64,000 nucleotides of DNA from an uncultured Oleiphilaceae bacterium. GTDB taxonomy: Bacteria > Pseudomonadota > Gammaproteobacteria > Pseudomonadales > Oleiphilaceae. The position numbers and the translations under genes are program-made. Below, in pieces: positions 61,613 to 64,000 of this stretch (positions within the stretch are counted from its first letter, which is position 1; the number at the start of each line of letters is the position of its first letter). Below the pieces are notes generated by a model that saw only the letters and a program-made list of their open reading frames with translations, ran no database searches and was not told the origin of the DNA. The stretch covers positions 1-64,000 of the forward strand of contig CAJXUY010000003.1 of the NCBI GenBank assembly GCA_913060665.1, given 5' to 3'.

Positions 61613-63976
61613 TTAAAACAACCAAAAGGCGTCTATTTGTTTTCGGTATGGCGTCGTCATCCACTTATCATTTTCCATTTCTTGAATTATGATCGCACCT
61701 CCTTTTGCAGTACTCAGGATTTCTGCACCAAATCGGGATGCACGCTCAATTGCATCAGGGTGAGGATGACCAAATCGACTCTTATAGCCAGCTGAAAAAA
61801 CCACTTGCTCCGGCTGAACCTGCGCCAACAGTGCAGTACTAGTCGCATTTTTACTACCATGATGCCCAGCCACCAAGATATCGGCTTTAAGTTCATCACG
61901 GTACAGGCTCACCAGCAACCGCTCCGCATATTTCTCGACGTCCCCCATGAGTAATACACTTCGATTGTTAAAACTCAGCTTTACGACACATGAATGATTG
62001 TTAGCTGATAAACGCCTATCTGAAAATGAGGGAGGGTAATAAAATGAAGCAAGATACCAACCCTGATCAATCGTTAGATCATTTTCACACAAATATATTG
62101 GGTTCATGGATTCCAACCGCTCCGGCTGACCCGTAATTAAACGACCGACTGAGAATTCATGCTCTACATCAGCCAAGCCGCCAGAATGGTCATCATCACC
62201 ATGACTGACCACCAACAACTCAATATGTGTTATTCCTTTGGCTTTTAGGTAAGGCACTAGCGATCGCTGAGCAGCGCTACCTTTACGGTAAGCCGGCCCC
62301 ACGTCATATACAATAGCATTACTGCCTTTTGTCGCGACCACAGACAAACCTTGACCAACATCTAGGATAGCGATTTCTGTTTCCGTCGTTAAATCAACTG
62401 AAGGCCTAAACCACAACAACAAAACGATAGTCATCACTAACCCTATTTTTGCCGAGCGCCAAACCGGGGCGATAATGATAACCACAACTAATATCGAGAG
62501 CGAAGCAATGATAAGCATTGAATTGATATTAATACTTAGCGCTGTGAAGGCGTTAAAGATCTCGAGAAATAGAAACAGCAGATCAAGAGCGTGGTCCGCC
62601 AACATCATTAAGTAGTCAGCAACAGGCGACGAAATAGGCAAAATGATTAATCCACTGAGGATTAACGGCACAATAATCATCCCGACTAATGGTATCGCTA
62701 TAAAATTAGTGATCAATGAGGTGTAACTAACGCCAATCCCACTCGTTAATAGTACGGGCAACAGCCCTACAAATATCACCCACTGCATGTTAGCCGTAAC
62801 GCTGAACCACTTAGACAATTTGGTTTCAGACTGCTTAACGTGACGAACCGTTACGAAAAACAACGTCCAAACGGCCAAAAATGACAACCAAAACCCGTAG
62901 TCTAGTACCGCATTGGGGTCAACCAGCAACACAACCAACGCAGCTATAAGCAATCGGCTACTGGCTGTAATATTCTGCCGTGATAATCCGCAAGCATAGT
63001 AGACAATTAACATCACCAACGCTCGTTGGGTTGACACTAAAAAGCCAGCCATAGCCGAATAGCAAAGCGCGCACAATAACCCCAGCACGACACTAATATA
63101 ATACTGGTGTGATACAAGCTTACCCACCCAAAAAGAAGGCATCACGCTTCTGAGTAAACGCCACAACACTGAAAAAACGCCCAGAGACATACCGAAAACC
63201 AACCCAATATGAAGACCAGAAATAGCAACCAAGTGTTGCGTGCCAGTATTTTTGAATAATGCCCATGAGTTAGGATCTATGTCTCCGCGGTAACCCAGGG
63301 AAAGCGCCTTGATCAACGGTATATGAGGTAAAGTTCCTGACAGCGAGCTTAGATAGTTATTAATATCGATACGAAATGTAGCGACTTGGCACCTAATTTC
63401 AAAATCACCACATTTAGAACCTATGATTTGAAACTCGGTTGCGGTAGCCGGTTCAATTGACGACTGCTTTACATAGCCAACCGCGTTAATACCCTTTCTA
63501 AATAACCACTTTTCATAAATAAAACCATGCGGATTGACCATGCCATGAGGCCTTTTTAACCGAACAACAAATGCCTGATCGCCCACTAACAGTTTTGGCT
63601 TGTCGGTATACCACGATAACTTTAGGTGTAAACCATCAGCCAGCAGAGTTGCTTTGTGGGGGTAACGAATGGACGAGTCGCATAACTCAAAACTTATAAC
63701 AGACTGACCCTGTTTTGGTATAGAGCATACATAACCTGTCGCATGTAAATTGACACTCTCATATATCGTATCAAGCGATTTACGTTTATTCATCTCGGAA
63801 TAAGTACTTGCCCAAACAAGCGAAAGGAGAAAAAAGGCAAGCCATCTGATACGGCTCTGAAGAAAAATAGCCAACGATAGGAATACTATTAAAATACTGA
63901 ATGTTGCGGGCAACAACGTCCCCCACAAGTGGAAGGTAACAATACCTGCCACATAAGCGATCATCCATGAGCGCAT
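61613..63976 (-). CDS. comEC: DNA internalisation competence protein ComEC/Rec2
   Basis: A 787-residue full-length ComEC. The N-terminal soluble (OB-like DUF4131) part is followed by the competence membrane domain with about ten spans ('TQHLVAISGLHIGLVFGMSL', 'CYSAMAGFLVSTQRALVM'). A C-terminal metallo-beta-lactamase-like domain has 'VSHGDDDHSGGLADVEH' (HxxDDH-type metal site), 'LMGDVEKYAE' and 'ILVAGHHGSKNATS'. It forms the inner-membrane channel for single-stranded DNA during transformation. It is the first gene of the minus-strand block here. The last 24 bases of the window hold nothing further. Confidence 0.95.
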   Translation of the reverse strand: MRSWMIAYVAGIVTFHLWGTLLPATFSILIVFLSLAIFLQSRIRWLAFFLLSLVWASTYSEMNKRKSLDTIYESVNLHATGYVCSIPKQGQSVISFELCDSSIRYPHKATLLADGLHLKLSWYTDKPKLLVGDQAFVVRLKRPHGMVNPHGFIYEKWLFRKGINAVGYVKQSSIEPATATEFQIIGSKCGDFEIRCQVATFRIDINNYLSSLSGTLPHIPLIKALSLGYRGDIDPNSWALFKNTGTQHLVAISGLHIGLVFGMSLGVFSVLWRLLRSVMPSFWVGKLVSHQYYISVVLGLLCALCYSAMAGFLVSTQRALVMLIVYYACGLSRQNITASSRLLIAALVVLLVDPNAVLDYGFWLSFLAVWTLFFVTVRHVKQSETKLSKWFSVTANMQWVIFVGLLPVLLTSGIGVSYTSLITNFIAIPLVGMIIVPLILSGLIILPISSPVADYLMMLADHALDLLFLFLEIFNAFTALSININSMLIIASLSILVVVIIIAPVWRSAKIGLVMTIVLLLWFRPSVDLTTETEIAILDVGQGLSVVATKGSNAIVYDVGPAYRKGSAAQRSLVPYLKAKGITHIELLVVSHGDDDHSGGLADVEHEFSVGRLITGQPERLESMNPIYLCENDLTIDQGWYLASFYYPPSFSDRRLSANNHSCVVKLSFNNRSVLLMGDVEKYAERLLVSLYRDELKADILVAGHHGSKNATSTALLAQVQPEQVVFSAGYKSRFGHPHPDAIERASRFGAEILSTAKGGAIIIQEMENDKWMTTPYRKQIDAFWLF

Positions 63977-64000
63977 ATTGGTAGTCTCTGAAGAAATAGT

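Overview
This window looks like a chromosomal segment of a marine-type gammaproteobacterium of moderate-to-low GC (my impression, not computed). The right end carries a gammaproteobacterial envelope block (comEC, exbB, exbD, msbA, lpxK, a Trm112-like gene, kdsB, a low-molecular-weight phosphatase gene, murB). A phasin gene at the left edge hints at polyhydroxyalkanoate storage. I cannot name the genus from sequence alone. I see no tRNA, rRNA, CRISPR array, prophage or intact insertion sequence.

Most of the window is an exosortase/PEP-CTERM (XrtA-type) exopolysaccharide island. From left to right on the plus strand come two lipid/SDR-type genes (1965-3724), the sensor kinase prsK, the sigma-54-dependent regulator prsR and the TPR lipoprotein prsT (3937-10280). 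They are followed by a PA14/calcium-repeat lipoprotein, a 140-residue orphan, a small PEP-CTERM protein, exosortase xrtA fused to an EpsI domain (14525-16042), and a 1489-residue secreted lectin/propeller/kelch protein.

From 20744 to 35165 lies a variable surface-glycan region. It holds three membrane O-acyltransferases, several glycosyltransferases, a Wzx-like flippase, a Wzy/WaaL-like polymerase, a FemAB/CelD-like GNAT protein and a secreted jelly-roll protein. It also holds scars: a remnant of an IS3-family orfA, a chimeric remnant of a GT2 gene, and poly-G runs inside coding regions.

From 35868 to 52383, all on the minus strand, runs the main assembly operon, read from 52383 downwards. 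It starts with an EpsB-type sugar-phosphate transferase, a Wza-like export lipoprotein, a Wzz-like chain-length protein, a BY-kinase-like protein lacking its key residues, and a beta-barrel outer-membrane protein. An XrtA-locus deacetylase and a GT2 follow, then a CapK-like ligase, another GT2, a second deacetylase, a GT39 enzyme, two GT4 enzymes, GtrA and a GtrB-like transferase. A divergent tviB (52686) makes an N-acetylhexosaminuronic acid precursor. Next to it a PEP-CTERM protein gene (54186) has a clear sigma-54 promoter and a plausible upstream activator site, fitting control by PrsK-PrsR.

Together the genes describe a Wzx/Wzy-style, uronic-acid-containing, acylated and deacetylated exopolysaccharide, co-regulated with PEP-CTERM surface proteins that XrtA processes. 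The rightmost 9 kb is conserved housekeeping: lipid A/KDO precursor synthesis and flipping, peptidoglycan synthesis, ExbBD energy transduction and DNA uptake.
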